Virus record (IMG/VR): IMGVR_UViG_3300005471_000261
Location: 1-41,868 of that record
Strand: one strand, 5' to 3'
Source of the DNA: a virus
Length of the DNA: 41,868 nucleotides
Of the stretch, positions 20,661 through 27,446 are shown in pieces; the first letter of the stretch is position 1; each line of letters starts with the position of its first letter. The translations under genes were made by a program, and so were the position numbers. Under the pieces are notes generated by a model. It was not told the DNA's origin. It saw only the letters and a list, made by a program, of their open reading frames with translations, and made no database searches.

Positions 20661-20900
20661 CGGGTACAGATCCGGTACAAACTAGCTTGGCCAGCACTGA
20701 CCAACGGTGACCAAGAGTGAAGGCCTTATGGGCAGGTCATAAGCGCTTTCTCGAACGTTTGCGCTGGTCGGCGCCCACGCTGTGACAGAACTCAGAGTTA
20801 AGGTAAGGAAGCCCGGCTTAAGGCCCCTGACCTGCGGCGGAGCGTTTTCGCCAAGATCCCGGTACATTCACGGTACAGATCGCAGACGATCTTGTACCGG
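20661..20900. other. Candidate attP with arm-type repeats and a core-like inverted repeat
   Basis: GGTACA occurs at 20663-20668 and 20674-20679 (11 bp apart), again at 20861-20866 and 20872-20877 (also 11 bp apart), and inverted at 20893-20898. Between the pairs lie CTTATG (20725-20730), a 7-nt spacer and CATAAG (20738-20743), the geometry of a tyrosine-recombinase core. TGACCAA direct repeats (20698 and 20708) could bind excisionase. The layout is that of an attP with P and P' arms next to its integrase. No tRNA end is visible, so the host site is unknown. Apart from these, the 20642-20867 gap shows no gene. Confidence 0.55.
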
Positions 20901-22058
20901 AGCGTCGAACAGGGCGTCGATCGCGTCCCGCGTCCGGTCGTCCTCGCCCGGCCACAGATGCGCGTACGTCGACAACGTCTCGTGCCCGTCCGGGTGATGG
21001 CCGAGCCGGGCCGCCACCTGGGTGACGCTGGCCCCATGGGCGATCAACGCACTGGCGTAGAAGTGCCTCAGGTCGTGGAAGGTCGGCTCCCCCGCCCCGG
21101 CCAGGCCGACCTTCTTCACCGCCGGCCGCCAGACCTGGCGGGAGTACGCCGCCCGGGAGATCACCCGCCCGGCCAGGAGCCGCGCCTTGCGTACACGCGG
21201 CACCCCGCCCGTCTTGTCCACCACCTCGATGTCGACGGCCGGGAAGTCCCTCAGGTGGGCCGCCAGCCGGTCGACGAGCGTCTTCCCGATCGGGATGGTG
21301 CGCAGCGAGTGGCGTGTCTTCGGCGGAGCCAGGAACGGCGGCTGGCCGGGCAGCCACAGCAGCTGCTGCTCCACCCGCAGCCGGCGGCGCAGAAAGTCGA
21401 CCTGCTCGACCTCGAGGCCGAACGCCTCGCCCTGGCGCAGCCCGGCCAGCGCGCCCAGGTCGTCCAGGGCCCGATACCGCGGCGGCTTCGCATCCCGCAG
21501 GGCGTCGATGTCGTCCATCGGGAAGACCTGGAGCCGCTTCTTCGTGACCTCCGCCAGGTTGATGCCCACACACGGCGACTTCGAGATCAGCCCGTCCATC
21601 ACGGCGGACCGGAACACGGACACGACGAACCGGTAGGCCACCTTGACGCTCGCGGGCGCGAGGGACACGTCCATGCGCCGGACCAGGCCCTGAACGTCTG
21701 AGCGTTTGATCGACGCGATCGGGCGGCTGCCCAGATATGGCAGGACGTGCCGTCGGAACAGCGACTCGATCAGCAGCGCCGTGTTGGTCGCGTGGACCTG
21801 GTTGCCCCGCCACTGCTCGGCCACCTCGGCGAAGGTGGTCCGCCCGGCGCGCGGGTCGATGTACTCACCTCGGCGGACGTCGGTGCGGATCGAGGCATCG
21901 TAGTTCTCGGCGTCGATCTTCTTGTCGAAGAGCTGGGTGCGGGCCGCGCCGTCCGGGTCGACATACCGCACCCGGTAGCGCTTGCCCCGGCCGTGGCGGG
22001 CGCTGGGCACCTTCTTGCCGTCCAGGCCCTTCTTCAGCCAGAGATCGTCTACGGCCAC
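20868..22058 (-). CDS. int: Tyrosine integrase
   Basis: 396 residues from GTG 22058, which shares one base with the upstream stop (TAGTG). N-terminal arm-binding domain (LFDKKIDAENYDASI, RRGEYIDPRAGRTTF), core-binding helices (RHVLPYLGSRPIASIKRSDV) and a catalytic domain with R208 (LAGLRQGEAF), K247 (PPKTRHSLRTI), H328/R331 (FHDLRH), H354 (RLGHH) and nucleophile Y365 (TLSTYAHL). All six expected residues are present, so the enzyme should be active in integration and, with an excisionase, excision. It is the last gene of the repressor operon, an unusual coupling of immunity and integration. Its 3' end overlaps the right arm repeats of attP. Confidence 0.95.
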   Translation of the reverse strand: MAVDDLWLKKGLDGKKVPSARHGRGKRYRVRYVDPDGAARTQLFDKKIDAENYDASIRTDVRRGEYIDPRAGRTTFAEVAEQWRGNQVHATNTALLIESLFRRHVLPYLGSRPIASIKRSDVQGLVRRMDVSLAPASVKVAYRFVVSVFRSAVMDGLISKSPCVGINLAEVTKKRLQVFPMDDIDALRDAKPPRYRALDDLGALAGLRQGEAFGLEVEQVDFLRRRLRVEQQLLWLPGQPPFLAPPKTRHSLRTIPIGKTLVDRLAAHLRDFPAVDIEVVDKTGGVPRVRKARLLAGRVISRAAYSRQVWRPAVKKVGLAGAGEPTFHDLRHFYASALIAHGASVTQVAARLGHHPDGHETLSTYAHLWPGEDDRTRDAIDALFDAPVQDRLRSVP

Positions 22059-22249
22059 TAGAGTTCGTCCTTCCCTGGCTCGCGGGGCGCCCGGCGCCGC
22101 TCCGCGATCACCTCGTTGAAGTACTCGAGGGCGAGGGCCAGGTGTCTTCCCAGCGCCCAACGCTCATGACCGTCGAGGCTCCCCAGTAGCGCCTCGATGT
22201 CGCGTAGGACGTCCTCGGGCGACGGGCTGTCGTCGTCAATGAGTGCCAT
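22058..22249 (-). CDS. 63-residue protein between repressor and integrase
   Basis: ATG 22249 shares a base with the repressor stop (TGATG); its own stop shares a base with the integrase GTG. An acidic N-terminus (DDDSPSPEDVLRDIEALLG), then HERWALGRHLALALEYFNEV and a basic end. The LALALEYFNEVI part resembles LAYSLELFDEVV at the end of the upstream repressor, suggesting the two share a dimerisation helix or arose by duplication. It may modulate the repressor or integrase. Unknown family. Confidence 0.65.
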   Translation of the reverse strand: MALIDDDSPSPEDVLRDIEALLGSLDGHERWALGRHLALALEYFNEVIAERRRAPREPGKDEL

Positions 22250-22686
22250 CAGCGTCTCCTCATTCGGGGCTCACGGGGCGAGTTGGCCACCTGGTCGACC
22301 ACCTCGTCGAACAACTCCAAGCTGTACGCCAGGTGGTTGAGCAGCGCCCGCTTGTGGCGCTCGGTCTTCGTTGGATCCGCGAGCCTCTCCAGGATGTCCC
22401 GGACCTCGGGCGGTACGGGCGCTGGCGGGGCCCCGATCATGCCCAGCTCTTCCATTGTGGCGAGCCCGGCCGCGACGGCGAGGTCACCGGCGCGGACCTT
22501 CAGATGCGGCGCCACCTTGATTAGTTTGTCCAGGGTGGGCTTGATCTCGCCCCGCGACCACCGCCCCAGTGTGCCCGGGTCGACGCCGCTGGCCTCGGCC
22601 AGTTCTACGCGATTTGCAAATTCGGACGCCTTGAGGAGGCCGTCGAAGTACTCGCCGAAGGCCGGAGCCGGTCTGGTCTTGTTCAC
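22249..22686 (-). CDS. XRE-family immunity repressor (candidate)
   Basis: 145 residues from GTG 22686. There is no ribosome site; TAACGT lies 7 nt upstream, so a leaderless mRNA is likely. HTH in residues 8-70: FGEYFDGLLKASEFANRVELA, SGVDPGTLGRWSRGEIKPT, KVRAGDLAVAAGL. A Pro-rich linker (APPAPVPPEV) leads to a C-terminal helix pair (ALLNHLAYSLELFDEVVDQV). It is divergent from a Cro-like gene across a repeat-filled operator region and co-transcribed with the integrase, the expected arrangement for a lysogeny repressor. The open frame upstream of 22686 is a shadow. Confidence 0.75.
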   Translation of the reverse strand: MNKTRPAPAFGEYFDGLLKASEFANRVELAEASGVDPGTLGRWSRGEIKPTLDKLIKVAPHLKVRAGDLAVAAGLATMEELGMIGAPPAPVPPEVRDILERLADPTKTERHKRALLNHLAYSLELFDEVVDQVANSPREPRMRRR

Positions 22687-22875
22687 GTTCAGGACGTTAG
22701 ACGCGCTTCCGGGTACAGCTGCGACGCCTCTGGCCAGTGTGCCTGCATGCATGCCATTGATAGTGGCGGAAGGCATGCGTGCAAGCAAGTGACACGCGGA
22801 TTTGCTCGCGAGCACAACGGAATCCGGGAAGCGTGGGGAGTGCATGCGCGCCTTCCAAGGGTGTAGCGTCGCGGC
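22687..22875. promoter_or_regulatory. Immunity operator region with GCATGC repeats and two leaderless promoters
   Basis: Four related elements built on GCATGC: 22742-22755, 22772-22782, 22841-22852 and 22873-22883, the last covering the ATG of the Cro-like gene. On the minus strand TAACGT (22699-22694) stands 7 nt before GTG 22686; on the plus strand TAGCGT (22864-22869) stands 6 nt before ATG 22876. Neither start has a Shine-Dalgarno sequence. The repeats are the natural operator candidates for repressor and Cro. No gene is visible in this gap. Confidence 0.6.
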
Positions 22876-23166
22876 ATGCACGCAATCCCTCAGGAGACGC
22901 GCCGGAAGGCACGCACGCCACACGTGGTCAAGCTCAAGACCGATGAGGAGACCGGCAAGCTCGTCGCCAGGAAGATCGCCGAGGACCGCGGCCACCTCAC
23001 CCGGCAGCAGCAAGCCGCCTTCCTCGGATTGAGCGAGACGACGTGGGGCCGGCTCCTGCGAGGCGACATCGACCCGGGCGAGGAGACGATCGGCGCCGTA
23101 CTCGGCGAACACCCGGACGACGACGAGATCACCTTCGACGCGCTGTTTGAGGTCGTGTCCCCATGA
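22876..23166 (+). CDS. Cro-like helix-turn-helix protein
   Basis: 96 residues from ATG 22876, leaderless by the position of TAGCGT. A basic N-terminal arm (ETRRKARTPHVVKLK) is followed by HTH helices (KIAEDRGHLTRQQQAAFLGL, SETTWGRLLRGDIDPGEETI) and an acidic end (DDDEITFDALFEVV). It is the first gene of the rightward early operon, divergent from the repressor, the classic Cro position. Its first codons lie inside one of the GCATGC elements, so it may repress itself. Confidence 0.7.
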   Translation: MHAIPQETRRKARTPHVVKLKTDEETGKLVARKIAEDRGHLTRQQQAAFLGLSETTWGRLLRGDIDPGEETIGAVLGEHPDDDEITFDALFEVVSP

Positions 23167-23351
23167 CCGACCGCCGCCCGATGGCCACCCCGCAGGAGGT
23201 CGCCGAATACCTCCAGGTCCCGCTCGAAACGGTCTACGCATGGCGCAGGCGCCGCACCGGCCCGAAGGCCAGCAAGGTCGGCGTGCACCTGAGGTATCGC
23301 TGGTCCGACGTCGACGCGTGGCTGGAGCAGCGGGCCGAGGCGGCGGCATGA
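23163..23351 (+). CDS. xis: Excisionase-like winged-helix protein
   Basis: 62 residues, ATGA-coupled to the Cro-like gene. A compact MerR/excisionase-family fold: MATPQEVAEYLQVPLETVYAWRRRRTGP (helix-turn-helix with the YAWRRR recognition part), a wing (KVGVHLRYRWSDV), and a final helix (DAWLEQRAEAA). Its place as the second early gene and the nearby integrase favour a recombination directionality factor; a transcription regulator is the alternative. The TGACCAA repeats in attP are possible targets. Confidence 0.7.
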   Translation: MTDRRPMATPQEVAEYLQVPLETVYAWRRRRTGPKASKVGVHLRYRWSDVDAWLEQRAEAAA

Positions 23352-23551
23352 ACACCGACCTCATCGCGCACGGCGGACTCATGCGCTGCGACGTCCAAAC
23401 CATCCGGGACCGGTTCACACCCGGCGTCGAGGGCGAAATCCAGCAGTGCCAGTACACGGACAGCCCCGACCACCGGATGGTGTTCCGGGACGGGGCGTGG
23501 CGGTGGCTGCGCGACGAGGCTGAGAAGCCCGACCCAGCGGGTGCCCTGTGA
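23348..23551 (+). CDS. Small early protein, unknown
   Basis: 67 residues, ATGA-coupled. It carries the pair CDVQTIRDRF and QQCQYTDSPDHRMVF, then DGAWRWLRDEAEKPD. The frame is also open upstream, but that part shadows the xis-like gene. A small mixed alpha/beta protein with two Cys; no family recognised. Confidence 0.6.
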   Translation: MNTDLIAHGGLMRCDVQTIRDRFTPGVEGEIQQCQYTDSPDHRMVFRDGAWRWLRDEAEKPDPAGAL

Positions 23552-23658
23552 ACGCCTGGGGTGTGTCGCGCGGTAGTGGCTTCGGCCTCGCCGCGTTCGT
23601 CGCCATCTTCCTGTTCGCGGCCGGCGCCGCCGGGCTGTGGGCGGTGACGCCGTGGTGA
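23548..23658 (+). CDS. 36-residue membrane peptide
   Basis: GTG 23548 overlaps the upstream stop (GTGA). A short polar start (MNAWGVSRGSG) is followed by one membrane helix (LAAFVAIFLFAAGAAGLWAV) and TPW. Overlapping starts on both sides support translation. It is matched in length and design by the 36-residue peptide at 27336-27446. Role unknown. Confidence 0.6.
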   Translation: MNAWGVSRGSGFGLAAFVAIFLFAAGAAGLWAVTPW

Positions 23659-23906
23659 GCCGGGCCATTCCTTCGGCTCTGCTCGACGAGGTAATCGATG
23701 CCTTGGATCGAGTTGGTTGCCAGTTCGACTTTTGCGACGGACCCACGTTGACGCCTATTCCCATGGCTACCTGCTACCGGTGCGACACGCTCGCGAGGTT
23801 GCGGGTTGCCGTTGGGATGCCCGCGAGGCTGCCCGACGAGATGACCGCGTCCGAGCGTATTGACGACCGGCTACGCCGATACATGGCAACGGCGGTGTCC
23901 CCATGA
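23655..23906 (+). CDS. Small early protein, unknown
   Basis: 83 residues from GTG 23655 (GTGA overlap); GTG 23652 is possible. N-terminal helix (LLDEVIDALDRVGCQFDFCDG), then MATCYRCDTLARLRVAVGM with a CxxC, then a helical end (ASERIDDRLRRYM). The spread of four Cys suggests a metal site. No family recognised. Confidence 0.6.
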   Translation: MSRAIPSALLDEVIDALDRVGCQFDFCDGPTLTPIPMATCYRCDTLARLRVAVGMPARLPDEMTASERIDDRLRRYMATAVSP

Positions 23907-24568
23907 CGGCCGCGACACCTAGCCCCACCGTCGCGAATGGGTCGGTAGCGACCCAGCGCCCTTCCCCGACGTCCGGCAGGGGCGTCGGGGAAGGACGTGG
24001 CCCCGTAGACCCGCTGATCGCCCAACTGCGCGACCTGCGGATCAAAGCCGGCCTGTCGCAGCGTGCCCTCGCCGCCGCGATGCTCTGCGTCCAGTCGAAC
24101 GTGACGATGCTGGAGGCTGCCCGGACCAACCCGACGCTGTCCACGTTGCGCCGTTGGGCTGCCGCGCTCGGGTATGAGATCGCGCTGGTGCCAGTGACCT
24201 ACCACGTGGCGAACGAGGCCTCCTCGCCGGACGACACCGTCTCGCTGATCGCGACTCCCGGCCGCCCGTTGCGCCCGGGCGAGTCCAACCTGGGCGACGT
24301 ACCGCCGACGCTGAACCCGAACGCGATACGGGACGCCTACGGCCTCGGCCCGCACCCCACGACGCCCTGTCGCGGCAACAACTCTTGGGCGTTCTGCGCC
24401 TGTGGCCACGCGTGGATAAACCACGACGTCGAGGAGTACGTAGGCGACGACAGCGACACCTGCTGCGTTGAGGGCTGCGACCAGAATGGCTGCCCCGGCA
24501 AGGCCGTGGCCCGGACTCTCGACGTCGCTGAGCAGACCGCCGCCATGGCACGGGAGGCGGGGCGATGA
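23903..24568 (+). CDS. XRE HTH protein with a Cys-rich C-terminal domain
   Basis: 221 residues, ATGA-coupled. Residues 1-35 are disordered. Residues 36-95 are an XRE helix-turn-helix (LIAQLRDLRIKAGLSQRALA, VQSNVTMLEAARTNPTLSTL, AALGYEIALV). The C-terminal part contains CRGNNSWAFCACGHAWINH and CCVEGCDQNGC, a His/Cys cluster suited to zinc. The fusion of a Cro/CI-type HTH with a metal-binding tail is unusual. It may be an early-to-late regulator of this phage. Confidence 0.7.
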   Translation: MTAATPSPTVANGSVATQRPSPTSGRGVGEGRGPVDPLIAQLRDLRIKAGLSQRALAAAMLCVQSNVTMLEAARTNPTLSTLRRWAAALGYEIALVPVTYHVANEASSPDDTVSLIATPGRPLRPGESNLGDVPPTLNPNAIRDAYGLGPHPTTPCRGNNSWAFCACGHAWINHDVEEYVGDDSDTCCVEGCDQNGCPGKAVARTLDVAEQTAAMAREAGR

Positions 24569-25062
24569 GCGACCTGCATGAGCGGCTGTTGGCGGCGGTG
24601 AACGAGCGGCTGGAGTTGGCGAACGCCGCCGACCCGGGCCCTTGGCGGCTAGGCGTCGAGCGGAACTCCGGCCGCGTCTACGTGGCCGAGCGCATGGCGG
24701 TCATCGACTGGGTGGGTACGGTCTTCGCCGCTCAGCGATCCAACCAGACCAGGGCGCACGAGAACGCCGCGTTCATCGCCGCCAACGACCCGGCCAGCGT
24801 CATCCGCCACTGCAAGCGCGATCTGAAGGTGCTGGAGCGGCACAGGCCTGAACCAGTGATCGTTGGTTGGGATCGCAAGACCGTCGGGCACAACTGCGCC
24901 GTCTGCTACGTGCCCGGCGAGGACTACGACGACTACGGCAGGCCGGTGGAGTACCCCTGCCCCGACGTGGTTGACCTCGCCACCGCCTACGCCATCGACT
25001 CCGCGCTCGCTGCCCCCCAGCGGCTTGAGCGCGGCGGGTCACCACCAACGCCTCCACGGTGA
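24565..25062 (+). CDS. DUF6221-family protein (second member)
   Basis: 165 residues, ATGA-coupled. Shows family features: HENAAFIAANDPASVIRHCKR, DLKVLERHRP, then CAVCYVPGEDYDDYGRPVEY, and PCPDVVDLATAYAIDS at the end, where DUF6221 proteins have their conserved PYADHPDY-like segment. The N-terminal NAADPGPWRLGVE is common to another actinophage family (ATPGPW), seen also at 27443-27820. Function unknown. It is followed by the largest gap of the early operon (25063-25227). Confidence 0.65.
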   Translation: MSDLHERLLAAVNERLELANAADPGPWRLGVERNSGRVYVAERMAVIDWVGTVFAAQRSNQTRAHENAAFIAANDPASVIRHCKRDLKVLERHRPEPVIVGWDRKTVGHNCAVCYVPGEDYDDYGRPVEYPCPDVVDLATAYAIDSALAAPQRLERGGSPPTPPR

Positions 25063-25067
25063 CCCAC

Positions 25068-25101
25068 GGGGATCCGATCGTCAGGGGGCGGTCGGATCCC
25101 C
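25068..25101 (+). terminator. Hairpin in the early operon gap
   Basis: GGGGATCCGA (25068-25077) and TCGGATCCCC (25092-25101) form a 10-bp perfect stem without a T-tract. It may reduce read-through or act as an mRNA processing or stability element. The rest of the 25063-25227 gap shows no gene. Confidence 0.5.
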
Positions 25102-25227
25102 ACCGAAGACCTCTTGGCCCGCCGTCGAAGTCGAGCACCACCCCGGGGCGGCGGGCCAGGAGCACAACGAAGAAGCGGACTCCGGAGACACCCGGAGCCC
25201 GCACGAGACAGAGAAGGACACGCTTCC

Positions 25228-25494
25228 ATGTCACAGCCAAATGGTACCGACACCGCCGCCGTCTACGTCGCAATGATCGCCGACCGCCACGCGGACCCAG
25301 AGCCGCATCTGTTCTCGACCGCCGACAAGGCAATCGAGTACGCGCGCCGGATCGCCAACGAGTATGCGCTAGAACCAGCGGACGTCGACGAGAGCCACCA
25401 GCCTGATGGCTGGCTCTACCACGCCACCTACTCCGAAGACGACTCGGTCTGGGTGCTGGCCAAGGAGATCGACGACACCGAGGACGAGTCATGA
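25228..25494 (+). CDS. Small protein, paralogue of the gene at 39863
   Basis: 88 residues from ATG 25228; GAAGGA at 25212-25217 is the ribosome site after the 165-nt gap. Core: VYVAMIADRHADPEPHLFST, DKAIEYARRIANEYA, DGWLYHATYSEDDSVWVL, AKEID. The 39863 protein carries the same order with YVTMVADRHTDPEPYLFTT and WLYYARYSVEGDSVWVLGKE. It is an alpha/beta fold with no Cys. The family has no name that I know, but the duplicated core suggests it is useful to the phage. Confidence 0.65.
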   Translation: MSQPNGTDTAAVYVAMIADRHADPEPHLFSTADKAIEYARRIANEYALEPADVDESHQPDGWLYHATYSEDDSVWVLAKEIDDTEDES

Positions 25495-25694
25495 TCCCCT
25501 CCATCCTCGCCGCCGCCCTCCGCGAAGCCCTCGCCGACACCGCCTGCGACAACCCGGACGCCACCACGGCGCTGATCGGTGAACACCTCGCCGACCTGTC
25601 CGCCGACGAGCTGGAGCGTGCCCTCGACGTGTTGGTGACGGTGGCCGCGGTGGGGCAGACGATGCTGACCCGACGAGGGCTGGTGACGGCATGA
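25491..25694 (+). CDS. Small helical early protein, unknown
   Basis: 67 residues, ATGA-coupled. Almost entirely helical and Ala/Leu-rich: SILAAALREALADTACDNP, then ALIGEHLADLSADELERALD and VLVTVAAVGQTMLTRRGL. Not hydrophobic enough for a membrane helix. No family recognised. Confidence 0.6.
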   Translation: MIPSILAAALREALADTACDNPDATTALIGEHLADLSADELERALDVLVTVAAVGQTMLTRRGLVTA

Positions 25695-26059
25695 GCCAGC
25701 GATGGACCTTCGCCGAGATCGCCCGACTGAACCGCGCCCGCTGCGAGCGGTGGCACCCAGGTTTCCCGGACGACGGTTGGACGGGTGCCGACTGGTCGAA
25801 CGCCATGGCCGGCGAGGCGGGCGAGGCATGCAACGTGGTCAAGAAGCTGCGCCGCTATGACTTCGGCATCCAGCAGGCGGCGGCGGACGCGCGCCCCGAA
25901 CTGCTGGCGAAGCTCGCCACGGAGATCGGCGACACGTTCCTCTACCTCGACCTGCTCGCCCAGCACTACGGCCTGGATCTGGCGCAGTGCGTGGTCGACA
26001 CCTTCAACCGGGTCAGCGTCCGCGAGGGCTTCCCCGAACTGCTTGAGGTCCCGTCATGA
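25691..26059 (+). CDS. MazG-like nucleotide pyrophosphohydrolase
   Basis: 122 residues, ATGA-coupled. Shows the all-alpha NTP pyrophosphatase signature: E42-x2-E45 in AMAGEAGEACNVVKKLRR and E78-x2-D81 in LATEIGDTFLYLDLLAQHYG, then CVVDTFNRVSVREGFPE. These acidic residues bind magnesium in MazG/dUTPase-like enzymes. In phages such enzymes alter the dNTP pool or lower the alarmone ppGpp. Substrate unknown. The length is that of single-domain MazG-like phage proteins. Confidence 0.8.
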   Translation: MSQRWTFAEIARLNRARCERWHPGFPDDGWTGADWSNAMAGEAGEACNVVKKLRRYDFGIQQAAADARPELLAKLATEIGDTFLYLDLLAQHYGLDLAQCVVDTFNRVSVREGFPELLEVPS

Positions 26060-26301
26060 CCATCACCGCCGCCGACCTCACCCCCGCCGCCATGACACCC
26101 GAGTCCCTGGCCCGTGTCCACACCCTGTGGTCCTGGACCTACCGCATGGACGTCATCCAGTTGCAGGCCGCGATGGCGGACCTGTCCGTGCGGGAGCTGA
26201 AGGATGTGCGGCTGGCCGCCGAGATGCTCCAGTCGTACGTGATGGTGGAGCTGCTGGCGCGGCTCGCCGCCGGGCTGACGGCGAAGGTTGGTGCGGTGTG
26301 A
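26056..26301 (+). CDS. Small helical protein, unknown
   Basis: 81 residues, ATGA-coupled to the MazG-like gene. Helical: SLARVHTLWSWTYRMDVIQL, DLSVRELKDVRLAAEMLQSY, VMVELLARLAAGL. It may associate with the neighbour, but this is context only. No family recognised. Confidence 0.55.
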   Translation: MTITAADLTPAAMTPESLARVHTLWSWTYRMDVIQLQAAMADLSVRELKDVRLAAEMLQSYVMVELLARLAAGLTAKVGAV

Positions 26302-26588
26302 GCAACCTGACCCCGGAAGTGATCCGGCTCATCCAGAAGGGTCGCAAAGCCGAACAGCGCCGCGAAGCGATCGAGGGCTGCATCAGCTCGCTGATCATCG
26401 CAGCCTTCACCAACCTGTTCTACGGCTGGCTACTGAAGCTCGCGATCGGCATCGCCCATGACCATTGGTGGCCGGCGATCCCAACGATCGGCTACTGGTG
26501 GGCCGTCCTCATCGTTGTTGTCACCCCTGGGGTCTTCACGTCGCCGAGGCCGGCCAAGAAGGACTCGAACGGCGGTGGAACGTCATGA
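26298..26588 (+). CDS. Two-TM membrane protein, unknown
   Basis: 96 residues from GTG 26298 (GTGA overlap). A basic amphipathic N-terminus (VIRLIQKGRKAEQRREAI) is followed by membrane helices SSLIIAAFTNLFYGWLLKLAI and IGYWWAVLIVVVTPGVF, and a polar end (PAKKDSNGGG). It resembles small early membrane proteins of actinophages. Function unknown. Confidence 0.6.
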   Translation: MSNLTPEVIRLIQKGRKAEQRREAIEGCISSLIIAAFTNLFYGWLLKLAIGIAHDHWWPAIPTIGYWWAVLIVVVTPGVFTSPRPAKKDSNGGGTS

Positions 26589-27136
26589 CGCGCTACCGGC
26601 TGCCCGATATCCTCGGCTCTGTCGAGTGCGCGTTCCACTCGCTCGGCCACGAGGATGGCGACTGGATCGTCGAGCTGGTCGACACCGCGCCTGGTCTTCG
26701 GCTGGAGCTGCCGGCGTCGTCGCTCACTGAGGTGAATCCACCGTTGCCGCCGGAGCCGCCGATCGGGTCGGTCGTCCTGGACTCCAGCCGCAAGGCGTGG
26801 CAGCGAACTGGCGGGCACCGAGGGATCTGGGAGTGCTGCCAGGACGACGCCGGAGCCGACTGGGAAGACCTGAACGCCGCGCCCTACACGCCGGTGACCC
26901 TGCTCGTCCCGGCACCCGAGCCGGTCGCGCTGCCGTTCGAGTTCCGCGTTGACGATCGCACCGGCGACCCGACGGGGACGGCGGCCGCGATGTTCGTGAA
27001 GATCGATCCCGACTGTTTTCGCCGTGTCCGGTTCGGCTTCTACAACACGATCAGTCGCACCGCGACGCCAGCCCAGGCTCGCGAGATTGGCCACGCCTAC
27101 CTGTCCGCCGCTGACGCTGTGGAGGCCCAGTCATGA
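26585..27136 (+). CDS. Unknown early protein
   Basis: 183 residues, ATGA-coupled. Strand-rich first half (YRLPDILGSVECAFHSLGH, WIVELVDTAPGLRLELPAS) followed by a Pro-rich link (VNPPLPPEPPIGSVVLDS). Then comes a section with KAWQRTGGHRGIWECC, and a C-terminal domain with FRVDDRTGDPTGTAAAMF and a final helix. I do not recognise a family. Confidence 0.6.
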   Translation: MTRYRLPDILGSVECAFHSLGHEDGDWIVELVDTAPGLRLELPASSLTEVNPPLPPEPPIGSVVLDSSRKAWQRTGGHRGIWECCQDDAGADWEDLNAAPYTPVTLLVPAPEPVALPFEFRVDDRTGDPTGTAAAMFVKIDPDCFRRVRFGFYNTISRTATPAQAREIGHAYLSAADAVEAQS

Positions 27137-27339
27137 CCGCCGGCATCGTCAACCGCGCGGGCGTGGTCCACCGCCTCATCCGGCCACACGGCCCACTCGC
27201 AGCCTCCTGCGGCGAGCCCTGCCGCACCGTGGCAGTGGTGGTGACACCGGCACAGGTCATCGTCTACCACCTGCCCCGATGCCTGGAGTGCATCCCGGCC
27301 CAGGGTGAGGTCGAACGCTGGCTCGGGAGCGCGGCATGA
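27133..27339 (+). CDS. Small protein with Cys residues, unknown
   Basis: 68 residues, ATGA-coupled. SCGEPCRTVAVVV and LPRCLECIPAQGEVERWL give two CxxC-like pairs (CGEPC and CLEC), probably one zinc site; strands lie between. No family recognised. Confidence 0.55.
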   Translation: MTAGIVNRAGVVHRLIRPHGPLAASCGEPCRTVAVVVTPAQVIVYHLPRCLECIPAQGEVERWLGSAA

Positions 27340-27446
27340 ACTGGGCTGCGGCGCTCGCCGCGACCGGCATCCCGTTCTTCGTAGGCGCCGCCGGCTGTGT
27401 CGTGTGTTTCGTCGGCGGGTTCTGGCTGTGGGTGGTGCGGCGATGA
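27336..27446 (+). CDS. 36-residue membrane peptide (second)
   Basis: ATG 27336 overlaps the upstream stop and its own stop overlaps the next ATG. MNWAAALAATGIPFFVGAAG leads into CVVCFVGGFWLW and VVRR: one membrane helix with a CxxC inside and a basic end. Same length and place-in-operon style as the peptide at 23548-23658. Unknown role. Confidence 0.6.
   Translation: MNWAAALAATGIPFFVGAAGCVVCFVGGFWLWVVRR

Noticed and set aside
20642-20867. Search for a tRNA 3' end as the attachment core
   Set aside because: No T-loop-like GGTTCRANTCC or acceptor-stem pattern was found, so the core was proposed from symmetry only.
22742-22883. GCATGC repeats as a CRISPR-like array
   Set aside because: Spacing is irregular and elements are only 10-14 bp and partly palindromic; they fit operators, not a CRISPR array.
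24800-25966. 388-codon minus-strand open frame in the early operon
   Set aside because: Covers four plus-strand genes with tight overlaps; Arg/Ser-rich nonsense composition.
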